Assembly: GCF_036017915.1 (NCBI RefSeq)
Contig: NZ_CP107929.1
Coordinates: 930,001 to 994,000 of the forward strand
From: Micromonospora sp. NBC_00421
Lineage (GTDB): Bacteria; Actinomycetota; Actinomycetes; Mycobacteriales; Micromonosporaceae
Length of the DNA: 64,000 nt
Direction of reading: 5' to 3'
Made by a program: the position numbers and the translations under genes. Of this stretch, positions 27,098 to 36,605 are shown piece by piece. The first letter of the stretch is position 1, and each line of letters opens with the position of its first letter. The notes beneath the pieces are model-generated. The model was given only the letters and a program-made list of their open reading frames with translations, was not told the DNA's origin and did no database searches.

Positions 27098-28360
27098 TCA
27101 CTGCGCGGGCACGGTCACGACCGTGCCGGTGTGCCGGGCCGTCTCGGCGGCGAAGACCGCGAGGTGGCTGGCGAGGGTCTCGTCCAGCCCGGACCGGATG
27201 TGGTGGCTGTCGCCGGTGGCGACGGCGCGGACGAAGGCGTCCATCAGTCCCGTGTCGCCGCCGCCGTGGTCGTCGGCGGCGGTGGACCCGCCGACCGTGG
27301 CGGCGTCGAGGATCTCGATCCGGTCGGTGCGAAAGTCGTGCACCCGGACCCGTTCGCCGTCGCCGGAGAGGGAACCGTGGGTGCCGAACAGCTGGGTCTG
27401 CCGGTGGGTCTGCTCGGTGAAGGCGGCCATGGTGAAGCTGGCGGTGACGCCGCCGGTCAGCTCCATCGCCACGACCTGGTGGTCGACGACGTCGTTGTCG
27501 CCGGAGTACACGCACCGGCCGTACGGGCCGGTGCGCAGCGCCTCGATCAGCGCGGCCTCGTCGGTGCCGTCGGTGACCACGCTGACCGGCCAGATCGACC
27601 CGCGCTCGCGCAGCACCGGCAGGTACAACTTCGGTGCCGAGTACGGGCAGCCCGGCTCGGCCGTGCAGTCCAGGCACCGCGCGGCGGCGCCGGCCGGCGC
27701 CTGGTCGGGCCGGAAGTGGTGGAGCCCGCCGAAGCTGGCGACCCGCTCGATACGCCGGCCGGTGACGTAGCCGAGCCAATCCAGGTCGTGGCTGGACTTG
27801 GCGAGCAGCATCGGGGTGGCGAGGTCCTCTCGCCGCCAGGGGCCGCGCACGTAGGAGTGGGCGTAGTGCCACCAGCCGACCGGTTCGAGGTGCTGGGCGC
27901 TGACGATCTCGCCCAGCACCCCGCTGTCCACCACCCGCTTCACCAGGTCGGTGTAGGGGGTGTACCGCAGGACGTGGCAGACGGCGAACAGCACGCCGGT
28001 GGCGCGCACCGCGTCGACGATCTCGCGGCACTGGTCGGCCGTCGGCGCGAGCGGCTTCTCCACCAACAGGTGCTGGCCGGCGTTGGCGAACGCGACGGCC
28101 GGCTCGACGTGCATCCGGTCCTGGGTGGCGACGATGACCGCGTCGGCCGGTACGTCCGCCGCCAGCAGGTTTCGCCAGTCGCTGAACTCCGCCGCGCCGG
28201 GGTGGGCGGCGGTGACCAGGCTCCGCTGGTGCGGACGCGGGTCGGCGACCGCGACGATGCGCGCCCGCGCGGGGTTGGCGGCCACCCACCGGGCGTACGT
28301 CTGGCCCCGGTTGCCCACGCCCGCCAGCGCGACCCGCACCGGCCGGTCCTGCTGTTCCAC
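27098..28360 (-). CDS. Gfo/Idh/MocA-family oxidoreductase
   Basis: A 420-residue NAD(P)-dependent sugar or inositol dehydrogenase. VRVALAGVGNRGQTYARWVA is the N-terminal GxGxxG binding loop, and HLLVEKPLAPTADQCREIV carries the EKP motif. The C-terminal alpha/beta domain has LLAKSSHDLDWLGYVTGRRI with the catalytic His. CLDCTAEPGCPYSAPKLY holds three clustered Cys, a small insertion seen in a subgroup of these enzymes. The start codon is GTG. It lies between the beta-helix gene and the importer genes and probably catalyses an early oxidation of the imported sugar. Confidence 0.9.
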   Translation of the reverse strand: MEQQDRPVRVALAGVGNRGQTYARWVAANPARARIVAVADPRPHQRSLVTAAHPGAAEFSDWRNLLAADVPADAVIVATQDRMHVEPAVAFANAGQHLLVEKPLAPTADQCREIVDAVRATGVLFAVCHVLRYTPYTDLVKRVVDSGVLGEIVSAQHLEPVGWWHYAHSYVRGPWRREDLATPMLLAKSSHDLDWLGYVTGRRIERVASFGGLHHFRPDQAPAGAAARCLDCTAEPGCPYSAPKLYLPVLRERGSIWPVSVVTDGTDEAALIEALRTGPYGRCVYSGDNDVVDHQVVAMELTGGVTASFTMAAFTEQTHRQTQLFGTHGSLSGDGERVRVHDFRTDRIEILDAATVGGSTAADDHGGGDTGLMDAFVRAVATGDSHHIRSGLDETLASHLAVFAAETARHTGTVVTVPAQ

Positions 28361-28395
28361 CTGGCTCCTCGCCTTCTCTCGCTGCTGCGGTGTGG

Positions 28396-30579
28396 TCAGA
28401 CCGTCAGGTTCCCGGCGTCGCGGATGCGCGGGCCGGCGGCGGGTAGCTCACGGGAGACGCCCTCCTCGACGCACCCGGTGTGGTGCAGGTACGAGCCGTC
28501 ACCGAAGCCGGCGTCGGCCAGTCGCAGCTTCCCGCCGGTGAACTGGGTGCCGACGGCGGAGTACCGATTGGTGCCGGCGTCGACGGTGATGTGCGCGGTG
28601 CCGGCGTCGGAGGTGGTGCTGAGGTAGCCGCCCAGCTCCCACCGGACGACGCCGGTGGCCGCGGCGCGGGACAGCAGCGCCTTGGCCGTGTTGGTTCCGC
28701 TGAGCACGGCCCCGCCGCCGACGCTGATCCGCTGGTCGGCGGTGCCGGCAAGGCGGACGCCGGCGTTGGTGAAGGTGCCTCCGCAGACGCGCAGGTCGGC
28801 GGATTTGACGGTGACCGGCGCGGCGTCGGGGGCGCCGACGAGGGTCACGTCGGTCAGGTGCAGCTGCCCGCTGCCGCTGAAGGTGTGCCCGTCGACCCCG
28901 CGGACGGTGGTGCGGACCAGGTGCACCGGCGTGGTGACGTTGGCCTGCACCACGTCCGTGCCGGCGGTGGCGAGGGTGAAGGAACAGCCCTCGATGACGT
29001 TCGGCCGCTGCGACCGGGTGGACTGCTGCGAGATGATCAGCGTGTCGTCGGCGGAGCAGCCGCGCAGCTGCACGCCGTCGGCGTTGACCCACAACATCCC
29101 GGAGCCGGCCAGGCCGGCCTTGCGGATGACCTGGACGTCCTCCAGGGTCAGGTCGGTGATCTTCACGCGGGCCACGAACCAGGAACAGACGTGCTTGCGC
29201 ACGGTGATCCGCTTTGCCGCCGAGCCCCAGGCCGCCCCGGAGTTGGCGAAGGTCATGAGCCCGGAGTTGCCGGTGTAGACGAGGTCGTGCTCGTACTGGC
29301 CGTGGGTGACGAAGGGGCCTTGGTCGTCGCCGTCGCCGTGGCAGTTGGTGACGTACCCGTACGCCGAGGCGGTCCAGTCGTTGAGGTGCCGGGCGTTGGA
29401 GGTGCGGCAGTCCTCGACGTGCCCGTACAGGCAGTAGATCTGCTGGGTGAGGTAGCCGGCGCCGCCCCAGGTGACCGAGGTCGGGTTCTTCAGGCTGCAT
29501 CGGGCGGTGTGGAAGTGCGTGCACCAGCGCCGCATGATCACCGGCCAGAAGCTGCCGGTGGCGTCGATGTCGGCGACGTCGCAGTGCACCGCGTACTCGT
29601 AGGCCACGGGGTGGGAGCCGGTGTACTGGTCGGCGCCGTTGCCGGTGAACACGAGGTTGCGTACGTGCACCCGGCTGACCGGCTCGATGCGGGTCCAGGT
29701 GAGGGTGCGGCCGGCGGCCAGCTCCCAGCCGTTCTTGTAGTTGACCCGGATGTGGGTGCCGTCGACGATCTGGGTGACCTGGACGAGTTTCTGCAGCTCC
29801 CGCTCCCAGCTGCCGGCGAGCCGGTTGACCTCGACGGCGTACCACTGGCCGACGGTGAGCGCCGAGGAGTCGGCGACCTGGAACGTGTCCCAGCCCTCCC
29901 GGACGACCTCGGTCAGGGTGTGGGTGCGTACCTGGTCGGTGACCTTTCCGCGGAAGAACAGCACCGCGGCGAACGGGTCGTCGCGGCCGGCGTCCTCGAT
30001 GCCGTCGGTGGACATGGTGTGCCCGCCGAAGTCGAGCACGAGGTCACTGCGGGTGAACCGGTGCCGCTTGACGAAGTGCAGGTCGGAGTGGGCCTCGATG
30101 CGGTGCACGGTGGGGTCGTTGACCATCGCCTCGAGGGCGGCGTCGGCGGGGGTCTTGGCGTCGAAGATGCCGAAGTGCCGGAACTCGACGGCGCCGTCGT
30201 GCAGCTGGAGCCAGCGGCCGGGCCGGTCGTTGGCGGGGGCGAGGACGGTGCCGCCGTTGCCGGCGGCGGTGCTGGCGGCGTTCCAACGGAACATGCGGGC
30301 GGCGCCGTCGCCGGCGGCGTGGTAGCCGTCGACGTGCACGACCTGCCCGGCGCGCAGGGTCTGGGGCCTGACGGCGAGCAGCGCGGCGACGGTGCCCACG
30401 TGCAGCACCCCGTTGAGGCCGGGGGCCAGTGGGGTCGGCGGGCCGTCCGGCTTGGCGGCGGCGGCGGTGGCGGTGGCGGTGGCGGGGGAGAGGGCGAGGG
30501 CGGTGCCGGCGAGGGCGAGCCCGCCGAGCCCGGAGGTGCGCAGCAGGGTGCGGCGGGAGGTCGGGTCGGAGCGGTTCAT
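28396..30579 (-). CDS. Tat-exported right-handed beta-helix protein (pectate-lyase-like)
   Basis: A 727-residue protein. The N-terminus has a twin-arginine signal (TSRRTLLRTSGLGGLALAG, then Ala-rich ATATATAAAA), so export in folded form is expected. After an N-terminal module, residues about 330-680 consist of repeating short strands (VHVRNLVFTGN, ITVRKHVCSWF, VQLRGCSADDTLII, VHLVRTTVRG, LHLTDVTLVG) typical of a parallel beta-helix of the polysaccharide lyase/hydrolase type. It is closely related to the gene directly upstream. With the importer downstream, a role in breaking down an external polysaccharide is plausible; the substrate is unknown. Confidence 0.85.
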   Translation of the reverse strand: MNRSDPTSRRTLLRTSGLGGLALAGTALALSPATATATAAAAKPDGPPTPLAPGLNGVLHVGTVAALLAVRPQTLRAGQVVHVDGYHAAGDGAARMFRWNAASTAAGNGGTVLAPANDRPGRWLQLHDGAVEFRHFGIFDAKTPADAALEAMVNDPTVHRIEAHSDLHFVKRHRFTRSDLVLDFGGHTMSTDGIEDAGRDDPFAAVLFFRGKVTDQVRTHTLTEVVREGWDTFQVADSSALTVGQWYAVEVNRLAGSWERELQKLVQVTQIVDGTHIRVNYKNGWELAAGRTLTWTRIEPVSRVHVRNLVFTGNGADQYTGSHPVAYEYAVHCDVADIDATGSFWPVIMRRWCTHFHTARCSLKNPTSVTWGGAGYLTQQIYCLYGHVEDCRTSNARHLNDWTASAYGYVTNCHGDGDDQGPFVTHGQYEHDLVYTGNSGLMTFANSGAAWGSAAKRITVRKHVCSWFVARVKITDLTLEDVQVIRKAGLAGSGMLWVNADGVQLRGCSADDTLIISQQSTRSQRPNVIEGCSFTLATAGTDVVQANVTTPVHLVRTTVRGVDGHTFSGSGQLHLTDVTLVGAPDAAPVTVKSADLRVCGGTFTNAGVRLAGTADQRISVGGGAVLSGTNTAKALLSRAAATGVVRWELGGYLSTTSDAGTAHITVDAGTNRYSAVGTQFTGGKLRLADAGFGDGSYLHHTGCVEEGVSRELPAAGPRIRDAGNLTV

Positions 30580-30605
30580 GGGTGTCTCCTCTTCCGGGGG
30601 GGCGA

Positions 30606-32705
30606 TCAGAGGGCGAGGTTGTCGCCGGTGACGACGCGGGGGGACTCGGCGGGCAGCTCGCGGGCGACCCCCTCCTCGACGCACCCGGTGTGCAGCAGGG
30701 TGGAGGCGGCGCCGAAGGCCGCGTCGGCGAGCGTCAGCCGGCCGCCGGAGAAGCCGGCGCCGACTGCGCGGTAGCGGTTGACGCCGGCGTCGATACGCAC
30801 GTGCGCGGTCTGCGGGTCGGCCGCGGTGCTGCGGTAGTCGCCCAGCTCGATCCGGACGGCCCCGGTGCCGGCGGCCCGGGTCAGCAGGGCCCGCCGTGCG
30901 TTGGTGCCGGTGACCACCGCGCCGCCGTCGACCACGAGGCGCTGGTCGCGCACGGCGGACAGCTCGATGCCGGTGTCGGTCAGCGTGCCGCCGTGTACCA
31001 CCACCTCGGCCGCGCCGACCAGCAGTGGCGCCGCGCCGGGCGTCCCGGTCAGCGTGCAGTCGGTGAAATGCACCGGACCCGGGCCGCGCAGGATCGCGCC
31101 ATCGAGGCCGCGGAAGGTGGTGCGGACGAAGTGCACCGGGTTGCTCACCGGGGTCTGCACGATCACCGTGCCGGCGGGCTGGTCGAAGTCGCAGTCGGCG
31201 ATGATCGTGGGCCGGGCCGAGCGGGCCGAGCGCTGGGCGATGCTCAGCGTCCGCGCCGAGCAGCCGCGCAGCTGCGCGCCGTCGGCGTTGACCTGGAGTG
31301 TGCCGGCCGGATCGAAGGTCGAGCGCGGGATGACCCGCACGTCCTCCAGGGTCAGGTCGGTGATCTTGGTGCCGGCGACGAACCAGGAGCAGAGGTGCCG
31401 GCGGACGGTGATCCGCTTCGCGCTGATGCCCCACTGGCCACCGCTGTTGGCGATGTCCATCAGGCCGGAGTTGCCGGTGAAGACCAGGTCGTGCTCGTAC
31501 TGTCCGTGGGTGGTGAACGGGTTGCCGCCAGCGTCGTCGCCATCGCCGTGGCAGTTCTCCACGGTGCAGTACGCCGACGCGGTGAGGTCGTTGAGGTGCC
31601 GGGCGTTGGCGCTGCGGCAGTCCACGACGTGCCCGTACAGGCAGTAGATCTGCTGGGTCAGGTAGCCGGCGCCGCCGTACATGACGGTCGGCGGGTTCTT
31701 CAGGGTGCAGTTGGCGGTGGTGAAGTGGGTGCACCAGCGGCGCATGATAACCGGCCACCAGGTGCCGATGGCGTCGATGCCGGACACGTCGCAGCGCACG
31801 GCGTACTCGTAGGCGACGGGGTGGGAGCCGCTGTACTCGCGGTCGTCGGGCCCGGATCCGGGGTACTCGCCGGTGAAGGCGACGTGGCCGAGGAAGACCA
31901 TGTTGCGTACGTGCGCCTGCCGGACCGGCTCGACCCGGCGCCAGGTGATCGTGCGGCCCGGCTCCAGCGTCCAGCCGTTGAGGTAGCCCACGCGGATGTG
32001 GGTGCCGTCGACGATCTGGGTGACCTGGACCATCTTCTGTAGTTCGCGCTCGTCGGCGCCGCTGAGGGCGTTGCTGGTGGCGGTCCACCACTGGCCGACG
32101 GTGAACCGCGCCGAGTCCGGGACCTGGAACACGTCGGTCAGCTCGGGGACGGTCTCGGTGAGGGTGTGGGTGATCACCGTGTCGGTCACCGTGCCGCGGA
32201 AGTAGAGCACCGCGCCGAACGGGTTGTCGTGGGTGTTGCGCTCGATGCCGTCGGTGTGCACGGTGTGCCCGCCGAAGTCCAGCTCGATGTCGCTGCGGCC
32301 GAATGTGTGCCGCTTGACGAAGCGCAGGCCGGTGTGGGCCTCGACCCGGTGGATCGCCGGGTCCGTGACCATGGCGTCCAGCGCGGCGTCGGCGGGGGTC
32401 TCCCGGCCGAAGATGCCGAAGCGCCGGAAGTCGCCGAGCCCGTCGTGCACGGCCAGCCATCGGCCACGCCGGGCGCTGCCGTTCGGGTACGGGTCGTGCA
32501 CGGTGCCGCCGTTGCCGGCGGCGGTGCTGGTGGGGTCCCAGCGCAGTATGCCGCCGCCGCCGTCGCCGGGGGTGTGGTAGCCGGCGACGCGCACCAGCGT
32601 GCGGGCGGCCAGCGTGGCGGGAGTGAGGGCGGCCAGCTCGGCGACGGTGTCGACGCGCTGAACCTGGCCGTGGGGGGTGGGTGCGGACGTGCCAAGTAGA
32701 CCCAT
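30606..32705 (-). CDS. Right-handed beta-helix protein, paralogue without a visible signal
   Basis: A 699-residue protein that parallels its downstream neighbour segment by segment: STAAGNGGTVHDP, DFRRFGIFGRETPADAALD, RELQKMVQVTQIVDGTHIRV, GSHPVAYEYAV, VIMRRWCTHF and HLNDLTASAY. The ATG at 32705 gives MGLLGTSAPTPHGQ, with no signal peptide. A longer frame upstream adds an Arg/Pro-rich stretch that is not a credible Tat signal. It may be cytosolic, or the signal may have been lost. It is probably the first gene of the leftward catabolic run. Confidence 0.82.
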   Translation of the reverse strand: MGLLGTSAPTPHGQVQRVDTVAELAALTPATLAARTLVRVAGYHTPGDGGGGILRWDPTSTAAGNGGTVHDPYPNGSARRGRWLAVHDGLGDFRRFGIFGRETPADAALDAMVTDPAIHRVEAHTGLRFVKRHTFGRSDIELDFGGHTVHTDGIERNTHDNPFGAVLYFRGTVTDTVITHTLTETVPELTDVFQVPDSARFTVGQWWTATSNALSGADERELQKMVQVTQIVDGTHIRVGYLNGWTLEPGRTITWRRVEPVRQAHVRNMVFLGHVAFTGEYPGSGPDDREYSGSHPVAYEYAVRCDVSGIDAIGTWWPVIMRRWCTHFTTANCTLKNPPTVMYGGAGYLTQQIYCLYGHVVDCRSANARHLNDLTASAYCTVENCHGDGDDAGGNPFTTHGQYEHDLVFTGNSGLMDIANSGGQWGISAKRITVRRHLCSWFVAGTKITDLTLEDVRVIPRSTFDPAGTLQVNADGAQLRGCSARTLSIAQRSARSARPTIIADCDFDQPAGTVIVQTPVSNPVHFVRTTFRGLDGAILRGPGPVHFTDCTLTGTPGAAPLLVGAAEVVVHGGTLTDTGIELSAVRDQRLVVDGGAVVTGTNARRALLTRAAGTGAVRIELGDYRSTAADPQTAHVRIDAGVNRYRAVGAGFSGGRLTLADAAFGAASTLLHTGCVEEGVARELPAESPRVVTGDNLAL

Positions 32706-32906
32706 GGAGAGCCTCAACCTTCGCGGTCCGGCCGGCCGGCGGGACGCCGTACGGCGGTGCTGGGGGCCTGCGGGCACCACGGGGGAGCCGCAGGGCGGGG
32801 GAAGGTCGGGCAAACGCGCGAGGCGCGCAGGCGGCGGAGCTGCTGACCGGAACGCCCGGCGCCGGGGCTGCGGCGCGACGGGAGTCAGCTGTTCGCCCGA
32901 GACGGC

Positions 32907-32948
32907 CGCGACCAGGGGTCGCGACCCGTCACGGCCAGGGCCGTGACG
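32907..32948 (-). terminator. Tandem hairpins between iclR-type gene and beta-helix gene
   Basis: Two adjacent inverted repeats are present: CGCGACC-AGG-GGTCGCG near 32908-32924, and CGTCACGGCC-AG-GGCCGTGACG at 32927-32948, perfect apart from the centre. They lie just after the leftward regulator gene stop at 32984, so they probably end or attenuate that transcript. There is no strong T-run, as is common in high-GC actinomycetes. Confidence 0.6.
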
Positions 32949-32983
32949 TTGGCGGGAACGTTAAACAGCAGGTGAACCGGCTG

Positions 32984-33799
32984 TCAAGCGGTCTGTTCCG
33001 CCGGGACCTGGCCGAGCCGGACGGAGATGGCCTCGGCGGCCTGTCGTACCTGTCGGCCCAGCTCCTGGTAGCGCCAGCTGGGTAGACCGAGCTTCAGCCC
33101 GGTCACGCTGATGGCGCCGCAACACAGGCCGGTGTGGTCGCGCAGGGCGCTGCCGATGCAGAACACCCCGTCGGCGTCCTCCTCGTCGTCGAGGGCGTAC
33201 CCGTCCTTGCGGACGTCGTCGAGGTGGGCCAGGAGCGAGTCCAGGTCGGTGATGGTGTGGTCGGTGCGCCGGGGCAGGCCGATGCGGCCGATCAGCTCGG
33301 CAACCTGCGGCCGGGTCATCTCGGCCAGCAGGGCCTTGCCCAGCCCGGTGCAGTGCGGCAGTTCGCGGGTGCCCATCCGCAGCTCGATCTGGATGCGCTC
33401 GCCATTGCCGACCTGGTCGATGACGACCGCGTGGGACCCCTCGGGGACGGCCAACCGGGAGCTGAGGCCGGTGTCGCGGGTCAGCGCGGCCAGCACCGGG
33501 CGGGCGATGTCACGCAGCGACAGCTGTTCCTGGGCGCGGCCGCCGAGTCGGGCCAGGGCCATGCCGAGCCGGTAGCGACGGTTCATCCCCTCGCCGTCGT
33601 CGGCGGCCAGGCCGTGGTGGCACAGCGTGTGCAAGGTGGCGAACGCGGCGCTCTTGGACAGGCCACAGGCGCGAGCGACGTCGGTGACGCTCAGCCCTCC
33701 GCCGGGGGTGGCAGCGGACAGTACCTCCAGCACCTCGGCGGCGCGGCTGACGCTGCGCACCAGGTAGCGGGAGCTGTCCCCGTCTTCGGTGGTGGTCAT
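32984..33799 (-). CDS. IclR-family transcriptional regulator
   Basis: A 271-residue regulator. The N-terminal winged helix spans SVSRAAEVLEVLSA and GLSVTDVARACGLSKSAAFA, and the C-terminal effector domain contains ELPHCTGLGKALLAEM and GYALDDEEDADGVFCIGSAL, the standard IclR signature. The start at 33799 faces a 240-bp intergenic region holding several CCGAACA/TGTTCGG half-sites. It probably controls both the leftward catabolic run and the rightward four-gene operon. Confidence 0.92.
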   Translation of the reverse strand: MTTTEDGDSSRYLVRSVSRAAEVLEVLSAATPGGGLSVTDVARACGLSKSAAFATLHTLCHHGLAADDGEGMNRRYRLGMALARLGGRAQEQLSLRDIARPVLAALTRDTGLSSRLAVPEGSHAVVIDQVGNGERIQIELRMGTRELPHCTGLGKALLAEMTRPQVAELIGRIGLPRRTDHTITDLDSLLAHLDDVRKDGYALDDEEDADGVFCIGSALRDHTGLCCGAISVTGLKLGLPSWRYQELGRQVRQAAEAISVRLGQVPAEQTA

Positions 33800-33828
33800 G
33801 GTCCTTCTTTCGGTCAGGGAAACCAGCA

Positions 33829-33952
33829 CTGTTCGCCAAGGCCGAACAATGTAACAAATCTGTTCGGAGAAAGGCTGCCCTGGCTGTTGACCTCCGCGAT
33901 TTGGCCTGACTAATATACCGAACATCGTTTGGCAGGACCGAACAGTGTTTGG
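33829..33952. promoter_or_regulatory. IclR-type operator cluster between divergent operons
   Basis: The half-site CCGAACA or its complement occurs at 33829-33835 (CTGTTCG), 33842-33848, 33860-33867 (CTGTTCGG), 33918-33924 and 33938-33944. The last two belong to near-perfect 15-bp palindromes CCGAACA-N-TGTTTGG-like at 33918-33932 and 33938-33952. 33842-33867 is an inverted pair CCGAACA...TGTTCGG. The local A/T content is high for this genome, as expected for divergent promoters. Confidence 0.75.
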
Positions 33953-34038
33953 AAACTTGAGTGGTTTCCTCCCGCGGCGGACAAACCGCGGTGCCGCGAC
34001 CGGGCTGGGTCGCCGCGCCGCAGCGATGAGGAGAAGGT

Positions 34039-35418
34039 GTGAACTCACGATCGGCCCCGTCCGGCGCCACCCTCGCCGAGCGGGCACGCCGGGTCATCCC
34101 CGGCGGCGTCAACAGCGGGCAGCGCAGCATCCCGGGCCTCACCGAGCTGGTGATCGCCAGCGCCTCCGGCGCCCACTTCTGGGACACCGACGGACGCCAG
34201 TACACCGACTACCACGCGGCCTTCGGCCCGCCCCTGCTCGGCCACAACGACCCCGACGTCAACGCCGCCGTCACCGAGGCCGGCAAGCGGCTCGACCTGT
34301 GCGGGGTGGCCGTCACCCACGGCGAGATCGAGCTCGCCGAGACCCTCGCCGAACTGATCCCGAGCATCGAGAAGGTGCTCCTGACCAGCACCGGCAGCGA
34401 GGCAACCTTCCATGCCCTGCGGGTCGCCCGCGCCGCCACCGGCCGGCGCCTGGTGGTCAAGTTCCAGGGCTGCTACCACGGCTGGCACGACTCGGTCAGC
34501 CTCAACGTCATCTCCGCCCCCGACCGGGTCGGCCAGGTCGACCCGATCTCTACCGGCATCCTGCCCGAGGTCCTCGACGCCACCCTCGTGCTGCGCTTCA
34601 ACGACGTGGCCGCCGTCCGGGCCGCCTTCGCCGCCCACGGCGCCGACATCGCCGCCGTCATCGTCGAGCCGGTGCCACACAATGTCGGCTGCCTCCTGCC
34701 CGAACAGGAATTCCTCCAGGCCCTGCGCGACGAGTGCACCCGGGCCGGCAGCGTCCTCGTCTTCGACGAGGTGATCACCGGCTTCCGGCACGACCTCGGC
34801 GGCTGGCAGAAGATCAGCGGCGTCACCCCCGACCTGACCACCCTCGGCAAGGCCATCGCCAACGGCTACCCGATCGGCGCCCTGGGCGGTCGCGCCGACC
34901 TGATGGACCTGTTCAGCACCCGCCCCGGCGCACCCGCGTTCTTCGCCGGCACCTACAACGGCCATCCGGCCGTGGTCGCCGCCGCCCTCGCCACCCTCGG
35001 CAAGCTGCGCGCCGAACCCGTGCACGAGCACGTCTACCGCCTCGGCGAGCGGGCCCGCGCCGGCATCGCCGAGGTCCTCGCCGGCCTCGGCGTCCCCGCC
35101 GTGGTCACCGGCCACGGCTCGGTGTTCGTGACCTACTTCATGCCCGGCCCGGCACCGAGTAGCTACGACGACCTGCTGCGCAACGATGCCGCCATGTTCA
35201 TCGGCTACCGTCGGCGGATGCCCGAGCACGGCATCTTCGAGCTGCCGCTGAACCTCAAGCGCAACCACATCTCGTACGCCCACACCGACGCCGACATCGA
35301 CCACCTGGTCGAGGCCACCCGGGCGGCCGTCCGCGACACCCTCGCCTCCGGCGGGGTGACCGAGCTGGCCGGCACCGCCACCATGGGCGGCGCGGCCGCC
35401 GGAGGGGAAGGGTGCTGA
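34039..35418 (+). CDS. Class III PLP aminotransferase, glutamate-1-semialdehyde-mutase-like
   Basis: A 459-residue PLP enzyme. VIPGGVNSGQRSIPG at the N-terminus, LLTSTGSEATFHALRVARA (phosphate binding), FQGCYHGWHDSV, VLVFDEVITGFR (PLP-ring Asp) and LTTLGKAIANGYPIGALGG (Schiff-base Lys) are all in family order. The start is GTG 34039 behind GAGGAGAAGG. It opens a rightward operon with sugar-acid enzymes, so it is unlikely to serve tetrapyrrole synthesis. Amination or deamination of a sugar-derived aldehyde is more plausible. Confidence 0.9.
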   Translation: MNSRSAPSGATLAERARRVIPGGVNSGQRSIPGLTELVIASASGAHFWDTDGRQYTDYHAAFGPPLLGHNDPDVNAAVTEAGKRLDLCGVAVTHGEIELAETLAELIPSIEKVLLTSTGSEATFHALRVARAATGRRLVVKFQGCYHGWHDSVSLNVISAPDRVGQVDPISTGILPEVLDATLVLRFNDVAAVRAAFAAHGADIAAVIVEPVPHNVGCLLPEQEFLQALRDECTRAGSVLVFDEVITGFRHDLGGWQKISGVTPDLTTLGKAIANGYPIGALGGRADLMDLFSTRPGAPAFFAGTYNGHPAVVAAALATLGKLRAEPVHEHVYRLGERARAGIAEVLAGLGVPAVVTGHGSVFVTYFMPGPAPSSYDDLLRNDAAMFIGYRRRMPEHGIFELPLNLKRNHISYAHTDADIDHLVEATRAAVRDTLASGGVTELAGTATMGGAAAGGEGC

Positions 35419-36605
35419 TGCTCACCGTCGACAAGACCCGGCCGGTCGGGCCGGCGGGGCGGATCAGCCGGGTGGAGACCCTCACCCTCGGCACCGCCTG
35501 GCGCGACTTCTCCTACGTGCGGGTGCACACCGACGCCGGGCTGACCGGCGTCGGTGAAATCACCCACCCCTACCGGACGCGGGAGACCTGCCAGCTCGCC
35601 GAGGCGATGGCCGGGCGGCACCTGATCGGCGCCGACCCGTTCGACGTCGAGGAGATCTGGCTGCGCATGTACCAGGGCGACTTCCTGCGCGGCGGCGACG
35701 TCGGCGGGATCGTCGTCTCCGGCGTCGACCAGGCCCTCTACGACATCATGGGCAAGGCCCTCGGCGTGCCCGCGTACCGGCTGACCGGCGGCGCCTGCCG
35801 TGACCGGGTACGGGTCTACGCCAACGGCTGGTACACCGGCGACCGGGAGCCGGCCGCGTTCGCCGAACGGGCGCGGGCCACCGTCGCCAAGGGGTACACC
35901 GCGCTGAAGTTCGACCCGTTCGGCGCCGGCCTCGGTGAGCTGTCCCGCGCCGAGCTGCGCCGCTCGGTCGACATCGTCGCCGCCGTCCGCGCCGCCGTCG
36001 GCCCCGAGACCGAGCTGTTCGTCGAGGGGCACGCCCGCTTCGCCATGCACACCGCCGCCCGGCTCGTGCGGGAGTTGGAGCCGTTCGACCTCGGCTGGTT
36101 CGAGGAGCCGCTGCCGTGGACCCACATCGAGCGCTACGCCGAGCTGCGCGCCCGGGCTACGATGCCGATCTCCGGCGGCGAGCACTTCCACAACCGCTAC
36201 GAGTACGCCCGGCTGTTCGCCACCGACGCCGTCGACATCATCCAGCCCGACCTCTCCATGGCCGGCGGGTTCACCGAGGTACGCAAGATCGCCGCCATCG
36301 CCGACGAGCACGCCATGGTGGTCGCCCCGCACAACTCCAACTCGCCGCTGTGCACCACGGTTTCCGTGCACGCCGTCCTCGGAATGCCCAACTTCAAGAT
36401 TCTTGAGACCTTCGACGGGCTGCTGGAGGACTACGTCTTCGACGCGGTGCGGGGCGCCCTGCCGGTGGTCGACGGGCACATCGACCTGCCCACCGGCCCC
36501 GGCCTCGGGGTCGAACTCGTGGACGAGGTGTTCGCCGAGCACCCGCCGAGCCACGGCTTCTGGAACATGTTCGCCGAGGGCTGGGAGAAGCGGGACCGCA
36601 GATGA
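35418..36605 (+). CDS. Mandelate racemase/muconate lactonizing (enolase-superfamily) enzyme
   Basis: A 395-residue enolase-superfamily enzyme, probably a sugar acid dehydratase. The capping domain holds WRDFSYVRVHTDAGLTGVGE. The barrel carries YTALKFDPFG, LFVEGHARFAMHTA, FDLGWFEEPLPWTHIERYAE and ISGGEHFHNR as metal ligand segments, and VVAPHNSNSPL with a catalytic His. The ATG at 35418 overlaps the upstream stop (TGATG); a GTG at 35412 is an alternative. Abstraction of the alpha-proton of an aldonic acid would feed the DapA-like and FAH-like enzymes of the leftward run. Confidence 0.9.
   Translation: MLTVDKTRPVGPAGRISRVETLTLGTAWRDFSYVRVHTDAGLTGVGEITHPYRTRETCQLAEAMAGRHLIGADPFDVEEIWLRMYQGDFLRGGDVGGIVVSGVDQALYDIMGKALGVPAYRLTGGACRDRVRVYANGWYTGDREPAAFAERARATVAKGYTALKFDPFGAGLGELSRAELRRSVDIVAAVRAAVGPETELFVEGHARFAMHTAARLVRELEPFDLGWFEEPLPWTHIERYAELRARATMPISGGEHFHNRYEYARLFATDAVDIIQPDLSMAGGFTEVRKIAAIADEHAMVVAPHNSNSPLCTTVSVHAVLGMPNFKILETFDGLLEDYVFDAVRGALPVVDGHIDLPTGPGLGVELVDEVFAEHPPSHGFWNMFAEGWEKRDRR

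Noticed and set aside
28480..30774. A 764-codon rightward frame opposite the beta-helix gene
   Set aside because: It is low-complexity Gly/Val/Asp-rich antisense of a real gene; no ribosome binding site or family.
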